The notes beneath the pieces are model-generated. The model saw only the letters and a list, made by a program, of their open reading frames with translations, had not been told where the DNA came from and ran no database searches. Shown here in pieces: positions 1 through 5,718 of a stretch of 6,785 nucleotides of DNA; the first letter of the stretch is position 1, and each line of letters begins with the position of its first letter. This stretch comes from Planctomycetota bacterium (GTDB lineage: Bacteria; Planctomycetota; Phycisphaerae; UBA1845), in contig JADFIX010000091.1 of assembly GCA_022566435.1 (NCBI GenBank), positions 1 through 6,785 on the forward strand. The letters are read 5' to 3'. Position numbers and translations under genes: made by a program.

Positions 1-34
1 GGGCTGTTCATTACGTTGGCGCGGGATGGCACTC

Positions 35-1375
35 ATGAATGTAATTATCGCCGGTGCGGGCGAAGTCGGCGGTCATGCAGCGGAAGTTCTCTCACAGGCG
101 GGCCATAACGTTACGGTGATCGATCTGTCCACGGATCGCCTGCGTAATCTTGACGATACGCTGGATGTCCGAACATTGGCCGGGCACTGTGCCCACGTCG
201 ATGTCCTTCGCGCTGCTGGCGCAGAGAAATGCGACATGATGCTGGCTGCGACACAAATCGATGAGATCAATCTGCTCGCGGCGTCCTTCGCCAAGGCCAT
301 TGGGGCGCGCAAAACCATCGTGCGCGTGCATCACACTGCAAACTATTCCTTGCGCGGCAGCAAATTCGCGAAGCATCTCGGCATCGATGAATTGATCTGC
401 CCCGAGCAGTTGACGGCGATCGAGATTGCCCGAACCCTGCGGGTTCCCGGCTCGATCGCCCTGGAAGAGTTCGGGCGGGGCAAGTTGCTCATGCAGAGGT
501 TGGTCGTCGCCGACAACGTTTCCGCGATCGGAAAACCGCTCGCCGACGTCGGTCTTCCGCCAAGCACGCGGGTGGCCATCGTGGAGGGCGCTGCGGGCTA
601 CGCGATTGCCGATGCGAAGACGGTCGTGGCGAGAGGCGACTACGTGACCCTTGTCGGCGAGGCAAAGCAGATTGACAGTGCCCGAAAGCACTTCACCAAA
701 GAAAAAACCAAACGTAAGCACATCGCGATTATGGGAGAAACCTCCACCGCCGTTTGGCTTTGCCGGGCGTTGAAACCCCGTTACTTCGCCGTGCGGGTCT
801 TTGTACGGAACCACGAGCGAGCCGACGAGCTCTCCAAGAAGCTCGAGCACGTGACCGTTTTGGAAGCCGATCCCACGGACGCCTCGACGTTTACTGACGA
901 GCACCTGGAAAAAGTAGATGCTTTCATCGCCGTCACCGACGACGACGAGCGGAATATCCTCGCATGTGCCCAGGCCAAGGCGATGGGCGTACCGTCATCC
1001 ATTGCCATCGTGCAGCGATCCAAGTACCTGCACCTGTTGCCGCATGTCGGGATCGACCATGCCTTTAGTCCGCGGGCCGTGGCGGTCAGCACGATTCAAC
1101 ACCTGATCGATACCGGACCCGTGAGAGAGCTGGCAAGTTTTGCGAACGGCATTGCCGCAGTATTTGAAGTTTTTCCCGCCAAGCGCGCCAAAATCCTGGG
1201 ACAAGAACTCCGGAATATTAAGATGCCGCCGCGGACGATGATTGCCGCCATTCGTCGTGACGACGACGTTCACGTCCCTGGGGCGGAGGATACGATGAAA
1301 GCGGAAGACGTGGTTCTCGTCATCGGACCGCGAGAAGTTCGCGACGGGCTGCGGAAACTGTTCGGAACCAAATGA
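35..1375 (+). CDS. trkA: Trk system potassium uptake regulatory protein TrkA
   Basis: Cytosolic nucleotide-binding subunit that gates the TrkH channel for K+ uptake. The 446-residue protein (E. coli TrkA is about 458) is a tandem of two RCK modules: RCK_N about 1-120, RCK_C about 140-217, a second RCK_N about 228-345 and RCK_C about 365-446. The first Rossmann domain begins MNVIIAGAGEVGG, with an intact GxGxxG loop and an acidic residue after the second strand (VTVIDLS), as expected for NAD(H) binding. In the second Rossmann domain the glycine loop is degenerate (IMGETSTAV), so nucleotide binding there is doubtful. I chose the ATG at 35 over the in-frame ATG at 26 because the TrkA fold starts directly with the first beta strand at that methionine. 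GGGATGG just upstream is a weak ribosome site for it. The stop overlaps the trkH start (ATGA), indicating coupled translation. The promoter lies outside the window. Family assignment is very secure; the start is moderately secure. Confidence 0.96.
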   Translation: MNVIIAGAGEVGGHAAEVLSQAGHNVTVIDLSTDRLRNLDDTLDVRTLAGHCAHVDVLRAAGAEKCDMMLAATQIDEINLLAASFAKAIGARKTIVRVHHTANYSLRGSKFAKHLGIDELICPEQLTAIEIARTLRVPGSIALEEFGRGKLLMQRLVVADNVSAIGKPLADVGLPPSTRVAIVEGAAGYAIADAKTVVARGDYVTLVGEAKQIDSARKHFTKEKTKRKHIAIMGETSTAVWLCRALKPRYFAVRVFVRNHERADELSKKLEHVTVLEADPTDASTFTDEHLEKVDAFIAVTDDDERNILACAQAKAMGVPSSIAIVQRSKYLHLLPHVGIDHAFSPRAVAVSTIQHLIDTGPVRELASFANGIAAVFEVFPAKRAKILGQELRNIKMPPRTMIAAIRRDDDVHVPGAEDTMKAEDVVLVIGPREVRDGLRKLFGTK

Positions 1376-2916
1376 GTCTCGATCTACGTGTCGTCAGTCA
1401 TCTGCTCGGTCTGTTAATGCTGGTGTTCAGTTCGCTGATCCTGGCCCTCGCGGGTTTTGCGTATTTCGACCATCTGGTAGGGATGACCGCGAATTCGGCG
1501 GATCTTCGGGCCCTGCTGGTCGCCGCCGCCGGCGGTGCCTTTCTCGGGTTCGCCTTGCTGGCTGCGGGGAAAAAGCCGGGAAGCTACTTGGGGCAGCGCG
1601 AAGCACTGCTCCTGGTCGCCCTGAGTTGGTTAGTCGGTGCGGGCGTTGGGGCTCTTCCCTATCGTCTCTGGTCGGTCATGCGACCGGACGCTGCCACAAC
1701 ACCTCATAGCTTTGACTCTTCGATCAACTGCTATTTCGAGAGCATCAGCGGCTTGACCACGACGGGTGCGACGATCCTGCCGGTTATCAGTTCGATTCCG
1801 CGCAGCCTTCTGCTCTGGCGAGCCACCACACATTGGCTCGGCGGACTGGGTATTGTCGTGCTATTCGTGGCGGTCCTGCCGATCCTGGGCGTGGGCGGTC
1901 GGCGCGTGTATCGAATCGAATCACCCGGGCCGACACCTGAGGGTGTCAGGCCGCGCATTCAGGACGCCGCACGGGCACTCTGGTTCATCTATATGGGGCT
2001 GACTTTGATCGAAGTGTTGGCCCTACGACTGGCGGGGATGGGCTGGTTCGACTCCGTTTGCCACACTTTTGCCACGCTTGGGACCGGCGGGTTCAGCACA
2101 TTGGATAGTAGCATCGCCGGTTTTCATTCTACACTCATTCACGTGGTCATCATCGTGTTCATGATTCTGGCCGGCATCAATTTTTCCTTGTTTCACCAGC
2201 TTCTGCACAAGCAGTGGCGCACGGTGGTAAAGGACCCGGAATTGCGCGCCTATCTTGCGATTATGGTGGTGGGCACGGTGATTATTACCGTCAGTCTCTT
2301 GCAGCGCGGCGCGGCGACACCCGATAGTGAAGAGGCGATGGGCGTCGGGCGTGTCGTCCGCGATAGTCTGTTTCAAGTCGTGTCGATCCAGACGACGACC
2401 GGCTTCTGCACGGCGGACTTCGATACCTGGGGGTTTGTCGCCAAGACGACGCTGCTGATGCTGATGTTCTGCGGGGCTTGCGCCGGATCGACCGGCGGCG
2501 GTATCAAAGTCGTTCGCATTCTGATCGCCGTCAAGATTTTGGTGGCGGAGATCGAGCACGTCTACCGGCGTACCGTGGTTCGAAGCGTCAAGATCGGAAA
2601 ATCCGCCATCGATTCCGAGTTGAAGATCAACACGCTTGTTTATCTAGTCAGCATTGCAGGTCTGTTTGCGGCGGGCACCGCGGCGCTCATGGTTCTGGAG
2701 GCTGACCGCAATATCGACATCACCACGGCGGCCACGGCGTCGGTCGCGACGCTCAACAACATCGGTCCGGGATTGGCCAGGGTGGGCGCGACCCAGAACT
2801 ACGAATGGTTTTCAGGCGCGGGAAAGATCGTACTGAGCATCCTGATGGTGCTCGGTCGACTAGAAGTCTTTACGATCGTGGCGCTTCTCACGCCACGGTT
2901 CTGGCGGTCGGAATAG
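1372..2916 (+). CDS. trkH: Trk-type potassium channel/transporter subunit TrkH
   Basis: Integral inner-membrane K+ translocating subunit that works with TrkA. Its 514 residues (E. coli TrkH is about 483) show the four membrane-pore-membrane repeats of the superfamily. The pore loops are visible as GLTTTGATIL (127-136), FATLGTGGFST (233-243), QTTTGFCTADF (340-350) and LNNIGPG (461-467), each with the conserved filter glycine region. The intramembrane gate-loop motif AGSTGGGIKVVR (371-382) and the typical C-terminal LGRLEVFTIVALLTPRFWR (494-512) are intact, so the channel looks functional. Many hydrophobic segments run the whole length, the first at about 8-30. The start codon overlaps the trkA stop by four bases; only a weak GGAA lies upstream, so translation probably depends on coupling to trkA. 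It is followed after about 95 bases by a terminator-like hairpin. KtrB-type subunits are related, but the length and partner favour TrkH. Confidence 0.96.
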   Translation: MSLDLRVVSHLLGLLMLVFSSLILALAGFAYFDHLVGMTANSADLRALLVAAAGGAFLGFALLAAGKKPGSYLGQREALLLVALSWLVGAGVGALPYRLWSVMRPDAATTPHSFDSSINCYFESISGLTTTGATILPVISSIPRSLLLWRATTHWLGGLGIVVLFVAVLPILGVGGRRVYRIESPGPTPEGVRPRIQDAARALWFIYMGLTLIEVLALRLAGMGWFDSVCHTFATLGTGGFSTLDSSIAGFHSTLIHVVIIVFMILAGINFSLFHQLLHKQWRTVVKDPELRAYLAIMVVGTVIITVSLLQRGAATPDSEEAMGVGRVVRDSLFQVVSIQTTTGFCTADFDTWGFVAKTTLLMLMFCGACAGSTGGGIKVVRILIAVKILVAEIEHVYRRTVVRSVKIGKSAIDSELKINTLVYLVSIAGLFAAGTAALMVLEADRNIDITTAATASVATLNNIGPGLARVGATQNYEWFSGAGKIVLSILMVLGRLEVFTIVALLTPRFWRSE

Positions 2917-3010
2917 CGGTGTGCATCCGCGCGGTCAAGCGGCTGCATCAATTGGCCCGACTACGACCGTCCGCAAATTGGCGACCTTTCGGAGACTCAC
3001 CACCAGCGCC
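2917..3010. other. Short spacer after trkH
   Basis: These 94 bases lie between the trkH stop and the first hairpin. I see no ribosome site with a plausible gene, no strong palindrome and no promoter. An open frame continues from here through the repeat block, but its downstream part is made of repeat sequence and it shows no recognisable domain. Confidence 0.5.
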
Positions 3011-3046
3011 GCTAGGGGCCGAAGGTCTGTAGCCCCTGGCGTTTTA
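3011..3046 (+). terminator. Terminator-like hairpin after trkAH
   Basis: GCTAGGGGC (3011-3019) pairs with GCCCCTGGC (3032-3040) as a nine-pair stem with one G-T wobble and a 12-base loop, followed by GTTTTA. The position about 95 bases after trkH fits an intrinsic terminator for the trkAH operon. The T-tract is short and the sequence merges into the repeat block, so it could instead be the first palindrome of that block. Confidence 0.45.
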
Positions 3047-3047
3047 G

Positions 3048-3317
3048 CCCTCGCTGTTCTACATAAGTCGCTTGCGATCAATCTTGCCCGGGCGTACGAT
3101 CTACGCCACGTGTGCGATCGTTATTCGCCTCAAAGGGGCAGCGACATTTTAGCTCAGGGCAAGGCCCCTCGCTGTTCTACACAAGTCGCTTGCGATCGAG
3201 CTTGGTCGCGCGTACGATCTGCGCCTCGTATGCGTTCGCGGTTTGCCCCTGTTGTTCGTGTGCGATCGTTGTTCGCCCCAAAGGGGCAGCCACACGTCAG
3301 CCCAGGGCAACGCCCTG
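3048..3317 (+). repeat. Two tandem copies of a ~118-base palindrome-bearing unit
   Basis: Copy A spans about 3048-3165 and copy B about 3166-3317. The opening 32 bases match at 31 positions (3048-3079 against 3166-3197, core CGCTGTTCTACA). The match continues with lower identity through CGTACGATCT, the GTGTGCGATCGTT motif and two palindromes. Copy B is 30 bases longer because it holds an internal duplication: 3227-3249 repeats as 3257-3279 at 18/23 positions. Each copy ends in a GCCCC-AAA-GGGGC palindrome (3275-3287; degenerate at 3127-3139) followed by a CAGGGC-AAC-GCCCTG hairpin (3303-3317; degenerate at 3155-3167). The paired palindromes with fixed spacing resemble REP/BIME-type extragenic repeats. 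That class is an inference; the repeats themselves are read directly. Confidence 0.8.
3275..3317 (+). repeat. REP-like double palindrome, forward orientation
   Basis: GCCCC-AAA-GGGGC (3275-3287, perfect 5-bp stem) and CAGGGC-AAC-GCCCTG (3303-3317, perfect 6-bp stem) are separated by 15 bases. The last part of the gap, CAG-C, is shared with the opposite-orientation copy at 3423-3467. This is the best preserved forward copy in the block. Confidence 0.75.
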
Positions 3318-3386
3318 AGGACCGGCTTGAGTCGCCATCGTGTTTTAGTTTGATGAACGGTACGTTTGAGATTGATTGTTTGTTGC

Positions 3387-3405
3387 GCCCCTTCAGGGCT
3401 TTTTG
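3387..3405 (+). terminator. Small hairpin with T-run inside the repeat block
   Basis: GCCC (3387-3390) pairs with GGGC (3396-3399) around a CTTCA loop and is followed by TTTTT. The stem is only four pairs, so termination would be weak. It sits at the centre between the oppositely oriented double palindromes and may simply be a third palindrome of the same repeat family. Confidence 0.3.
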
Positions 3406-3422
3406 CTATTGCGCGTCGCAGA

Positions 3423-3467
3423 CCCAGGGCGATGCCCTGGGCTCACATGTTGTTGCCCCTTTGGGGC
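3423..3467 (-). repeat. REP-like double palindrome, reverse orientation
   Basis: CCCAGGGC-GAT-GCCCTGGG (3423-3441, perfect 8-bp stem) is followed by GCCCC-TTT-GGGGC (3455-3467, perfect 5-bp stem). Read on the minus strand this gives the same order, spacing and near-identical sequence as 3275-3317: a GCCCC/GGGGC palindrome, a 10-base variable spacer after GGGGCA, then AGCCCAGGGC. It is therefore an inverted copy, and with the forward copy it makes a head-to-head pair like a BIME. Confidence 0.75.
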
Positions 3468-3617
3468 GAAGCGTGACCACACGCGCGGCGTAGACCGAGG
3501 CTAGAGCCGTCTGTAGAACAACCGGGAATTTTGTGACGAACCGTATTCGAACGCCGAGTGACCACGAGATCAGACGGTGCGCTGGGTGCGCCGGTTGGAA
3601 TATGCTGTTCCGTACGA
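3468..3617. other. Spacer between the repeat block and the dprA stop
   Basis: The region between the last palindrome and the 3' end of dprA has no convincing gene and no strong hairpin with a T-run on either strand, so I cannot place a terminator for dprA. GTAGAACAA at 3513-3521 resembles the reverse complement of the TGTTCTAC core of the tandem unit. It may be a degraded inverted copy of the unit's start. Confidence 0.4.
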
Positions 3618-4781
3618 TCAACCCGAACGGCGTTTCGCGAAGCGATTGCCCGGTAGTCGGGTGACTAGCCCTTTCAACTGGAGTGAAGTCAAAGCCGTCG
3701 TTACCCTGCCGGATTCCAACCCGGCTTTCGCGCAAATATCATCGGCATCCTCCGCCCCGTCGCAGATGGCTTGTAGAACGGTACGCTCATGCTCGCTCAG
3801 CGGCAGAGAATCGTCGGCGGTCGTTGATGAGGTGCCCTCGCTAGGTTTGGCGAGATCGCGACCCATGATCCGTCCGACGACTTCCAATTCGTCGAGTATG
3901 TCCTCCAAGCAGGTGATGAGCTTGGCCTGTCCATCACGAATCAAACCGTTCGTACCCGCCGATGTTTCCGGATAGTCCACCCGTCCCGGCACTGCGAAGA
4001 CTTCGCGATTCAGGTCGTGCGCTAAACGGGCAGTGATCAGCGCACCACTGCGCTTACCGGCCTCGACCACCACGACGCCGAGTGAGAGCCCGGTGATGAT
4101 TCGGTTGCGCCGCGGGAAGTTCTCTCGTGTCGGGCTGATCGTCATGGGGAGCTCGCTCATCAGCGCCCCGCTGTTGACGATATCCGCGGCCAAAGATTCG
4201 TGCTCAGGCGGATAGACGGACGCCAGCCCGTTGCCGAGGACGGCGATCGTTCTACCGCCCGCTTGAATCGCACCGCGATGAGCGTGCCCGTCCACGCCGC
4301 GCGCCAGACCGGAAACGATCGTAAAACCCGCCTGGGCCAGCAACTCACCGAACCGGACCGCCTGCTCCGCACCGTAGTGCGAACAGCGTCTCGTGCCGAC
4401 GATCGACACGGCCACCGCGTCCGTCGGTCGTAGCGAACCGCGCACGTACAGGCATGTGGGAGGGTCGGCGGTTTGCAGCAGAGGTTTCGGATAATCATCG
4501 TCTTCGACACTGATGATCCGCGCGCCGTACTCGGCGGCGGTTTCGATTTCCTTGTCGACGGCCTCGTCGTTGGCTCCCGCAATCGCGCTCGCCACCTTGT
4601 TGGGAACTTGATCGACCTGCGCGAGCTGGGCACCGGATGCCTCCAGGATTGCATCCACCGATCCGAAAAAGTCGAGAAGCCTGCGTAAGCGCCTCGGGCC
4701 GAAGTCGGGAATGAGATGCAGCCGGAGGAATTTCCGTCCGATCTCCGACAGCACCGACCCGCCTTCACATGTTGTTTTCAT
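3618..4781 (-). CDS. dprA: DNA-processing protein DprA/Smf
   Basis: DprA binds incoming single-stranded DNA in the cytoplasm and loads RecA during natural transformation; many non-competent bacteria also carry it. From the ATG at 4781 the protein has 387 residues, close to E. coli Smf (about 374). An N-terminal SAM/HhH-like region (about 10-45, LHLIPDFGPRRLRRLLDFF) precedes the extended Rossmann core. Core motifs are SIVGTRRCSHYG (126-137), SGLARGVDGHAH (157-168), YPPEH (190-194), SELP (209-212), FPRRNRIITGLS (222-233), SGALITARLA (245-254) and GTNGLIRDG (276-284). A C-terminal winged helix (about 327-383, LQLKGLVTRLPGNRF) completes it. The frame stays open upstream to an ATG at 4922, but those 47 extra residues are Arg/Ala-rich with no family match. 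A GTG at 4754, ten codons inside, is another possible start. It stands alone and converges on trkAH; no usual partner such as topA is within view. Confidence 0.95.
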   Translation of the reverse strand: MKTTCEGGSVLSEIGRKFLRLHLIPDFGPRRLRRLLDFFGSVDAILEASGAQLAQVDQVPNKVASAIAGANDEAVDKEIETAAEYGARIISVEDDDYPKPLLQTADPPTCLYVRGSLRPTDAVAVSIVGTRRCSHYGAEQAVRFGELLAQAGFTIVSGLARGVDGHAHRGAIQAGGRTIAVLGNGLASVYPPEHESLAADIVNSGALMSELPMTISPTRENFPRRNRIITGLSLGVVVVEAGKRSGALITARLAHDLNREVFAVPGRVDYPETSAGTNGLIRDGQAKLITCLEDILDELEVVGRIMGRDLAKPSEGTSSTTADDSLPLSEHERTVLQAICDGAEDADDICAKAGLESGRVTTALTSLQLKGLVTRLPGNRFAKRRSG

Positions 4782-5009
4782 CGTGCACGTTCCGGGCGAC
4801 CGCGACGTAAGTCTATCGAGGATGCGCCGTGCTCGCCAGGCGCGGCGTCTAGCGTGTGCAAATGCGAAATCTGTGTGCTCTTTGCGCGCGAGTTCCAGTA
4901 CTTTGGTTTTCAGTTGAAACACGCTCCTCGGCGGTCACAACACGTCATGACCGAATCCGATATGCGACCAACCATGGCTTTGATTCCACCAAGGCGATCA
5001 TGGCACATA
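4782..5009. other. dprA upstream region
   Basis: Between the dprA start and the mobile element I see no convincing gene. Reading on the minus strand, TGGCGA and TAGACT separated by 17 bases, about 30 bases before the ATG at 4781, are a weak promoter candidate that I do not trust. The frame of dprA runs open through part of this stretch without recognisable protein homology. Confidence 0.4.
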
Positions 5010-5017
5010 ATTTTTTT

Positions 5018-5038
5018 GGCTCTTCCGCAGAATCTGTG
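5018..5038 (+). repeat. Left terminal inverted repeat of the MITE-like element
   Basis: This 21-base left end begins GGCTCTTCC and contains the CAGAATCTG core shared with the right end. It directly abuts ATTTTTTT at 5010-5017. Confidence 0.7.
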
Positions 5039-5050
5039 TAAGCCTCAGAC

Positions 5051-5089
5051 GGCTCCGACCTCGGGGAGCCCGTCCGCAGGCTGCCTGCG
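5051..5089 (+). other. Two adjacent hairpins inside the element
   Basis: GGCTCC (5051-5056) pairs with GGAGCC (5065-5070) over an 8-base loop. CGCAGG (5075-5080) pairs with CCTGCG (5084-5089) over CTG. Alternative pairing is possible: GCCTGCG (5083-5089) also pairs with CGCAGGC (5147-5153), which would enclose the larger hairpin 5094-5139 in one extended structure. A switch between the two folds is conceivable but untested. Confidence 0.6.
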
Positions 5090-5093
5090 TCAC

Positions 5094-5139
5094 ACCCTTT
5101 CGGCCGTCGCCCAGTAGGGCGCGCGACGGCCGAAAGGGT
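5094..5139 (+). other. Perfect 17-bp-stem hairpin
   Basis: ACCCTTTCGGCCGTCGC (5094-5110) is exactly the reverse complement of 5123-5139, with a 12-base loop. Inside the loop CGCCC (5108-5112) can alternatively pair with GGGCG (5117-5121) around AGTA. No T-run follows on either strand, so it is not a canonical intrinsic terminator. It lies within the MITE-like element. Confidence 0.85.
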
Positions 5140-5214
5140 CCCGAGCCGCAGGCGAAACAGCCGCTGAGTATTGGTGTTGCACTGCCCCGGAAACTTGGTA
5201 CCAGTTTTCCGCCT

Positions 5215-5243
5215 CGCTGACCGGCACAGGAACGCCGTCAGCG
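5215..5243 (+). other. Bulged hairpin near the right end of the element
   Basis: CGCTGA (5215-5220) pairs with TCAGCG (5238-5243). After one bulged C, CGGC (5222-5225) pairs with GCCG (5234-5237), closing an 8-base loop (ACAGGAAC). It is the fourth strong hairpin inside the 291-base element. Confidence 0.7.
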
Positions 5244-5287
5244 GCCCAAAAACAGCGTTTTCAGAACGAAGGAACAATTCGTGCTAC

Positions 5288-5308
5288 CGCAGATTCTGTG
5301 GAGGAGGC
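5288..5308 (-). repeat. Right terminal inverted repeat of the MITE-like element
   Basis: Read on the minus strand it begins GCCTCCTCCACAGAATCTG and differs from the left end at four of 21 positions. It is followed immediately on the plus strand by ATTTTTTT (5309-5316). Confidence 0.7.
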
Positions 5309-5317
5309 ATTTTTTTT

Positions 5318-5522
5318 GATGGGGCAAAGTAGACTGTATAGCGTACATCTTCCCGAGTTCTTGGGACTGACTGTTCCTTGCATCCCTCTCTAGCGCCGCG
5401 CTACAAAGACTCAAGTACCGCCAACTCGTATGACAGGCATGGTCGGCGTCCCTGAATCAGGAGGCTGTTCTGGCATCGTCGGTCATTGTTAATTTGGGCA
5501 TGTACGGTCTGTGAGATTTTGG
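5318..5522. other. Gene-free spacer before the protease promoter
   Basis: I see no gene here on either strand. The only structure is a short perfect palindrome, TAGCG-CCG-CGCTA, at 5391-5403, without a T-run. The composition is less GC-rich than the coding regions, as expected for a regulatory spacer. Confidence 0.5.
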
Positions 5523-5552
5523 TTGACATCGATCGAGCCGCCCATGTAGGAT
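5523..5552 (+). promoter_or_regulatory. Putative sigma70-type promoter of the protease gene
   Basis: A consensus -35 box TTGACA (5523-5528) is followed, after an 18-base spacer, by TAGGAT (5547-5552), which matches TATAAT at four of six positions. Transcription would begin near 5559-5560, giving a leader of about 160 bases before the ATG at 5719. The perfect -35 is the main support; the -10 is imperfect. Confidence 0.5.
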
Positions 5553-5632
5553 GCTCTCACGTTTTTCGGACCTTTTATGTGAGGGCGAGCATGTATATGA
5601 TTCGGCACGGTTTTCCGTTGCCGGAATACCGT
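5551..5632 (+). promoter_or_regulatory. Structured 5' leader: two hairpins upstream of the protease gene
   Basis: CTCACGT (5556-5562) pairs with ATGTGAG (5577-5583), one wobble, over a 14-base T-rich loop. ATGCT (5551-5555) can add pairs with AGCAT (5588-5592) across a four-base bulge. A second hairpin, ACGGTTTTCCG (5607-5617) with CGGAATACCGT (5622-5632), has ten of eleven pairs and a TTGC loop. Neither matches a riboswitch class I know. They could stabilise the mRNA, control translation, or act as an operator at the predicted start of transcription. Confidence 0.5.
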
Positions 5633-5706
5633 CTGGGAGGGTCGGCGTCGTGGCGGTCCGCGGTATGTCGCTCAGTTTGGGCGCTGGTCCGAAACCAAGT
5701 TGGAAG

Positions 5707-5712
5707 AAGGAG
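5707..5712 (+). promoter_or_regulatory. Strong Shine-Dalgarno sequence of the protease gene
   Basis: AAGGAG lies six bases before the ATG at 5719, an optimal spacing. It fixes the start of the protease, whose signal peptide begins exactly at this methionine. It is the best ribosome site seen in this window. Confidence 0.85.
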
Positions 5713-5718
5713 ATATCG

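Larger units (their letters stand above)
5018..5308. mobile_element. MITE-like non-autonomous element with TIRs and 8-bp target duplication
   Basis: The left end (5018-5038, GGCTCTTCCGCAGAATCTG...) and the reverse complement of the right end (5288-5308, GCCTCCTCCACAGAATCTG...) match at 17 of 21 positions. Outside them is the same 8-base sequence on the same strand, ATTTTTTT, at 5010-5017 and 5309-5316. This is what a transposition-generated target duplication looks like. The 291 bases hold no plausible gene, so it would be a MITE mobilised in trans. The interior is packed with hairpins (5051-5070, 5075-5089, 5094-5139, 5215-5243). A GGCTCTT-type end with an 8-bp AT-rich duplication reminds me of ISL3-family ends; IS1595, IS66 and IS256 relatives also make duplications of about 8 bases. 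The family is therefore an inference. The duplication is low complexity, which weakens it somewhat. The element lies in the divergent gap between dprA and the protease gene. Confidence 0.7.

Noticed and set aside
92..904. A 270-codon minus-strand frame antisense to trkA
   Set aside because: It is antisense to a fully convincing trkA and its translation shows no family features; long antisense frames are common in GC-rich genes.
3048..3317. Possible CRISPR array
   Set aside because: There are only two long, diverged units that contain palindromes and an internal duplication, not several short identical repeats with unique spacers of constant length.
2921..3493. A 190-codon open frame on the plus strand through the repeat block
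   Set aside because: Much of its translation comes directly from the palindromic repeats (for example LFAPKGQPHVSPGQRP), it has no ribosome site or recognisable domain, and the repeats also open other frames. It is a by-product of GC-rich repeats.
3406..3735. A 109-codon minus-strand frame overlapping the end of dprA
   Set aside because: Its 3' part is repeat-derived (RPKGATTCEPRASPW) and its start lies inside dprA in another frame. There is no evidence for translation.
4716..5117. A 133-codon plus-strand frame antisense to the dprA start
   Set aside because: It overlaps dprA and enters the mobile element, and its composition lacks any recognisable fold.
5094..5139. Intrinsic terminator for dprA-side or protease-side transcription
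   Set aside because: The stem is excellent but no T-run follows on either strand, and it lies upstream of both flanking genes rather than after one.
4945..5277. A 110-codon minus-strand frame across the MITE-like element
   Set aside because: It spans the left terminal repeat and hairpin stems, shows no domain or ribosome site, and is best explained as a chance frame in structured GC-rich DNA.
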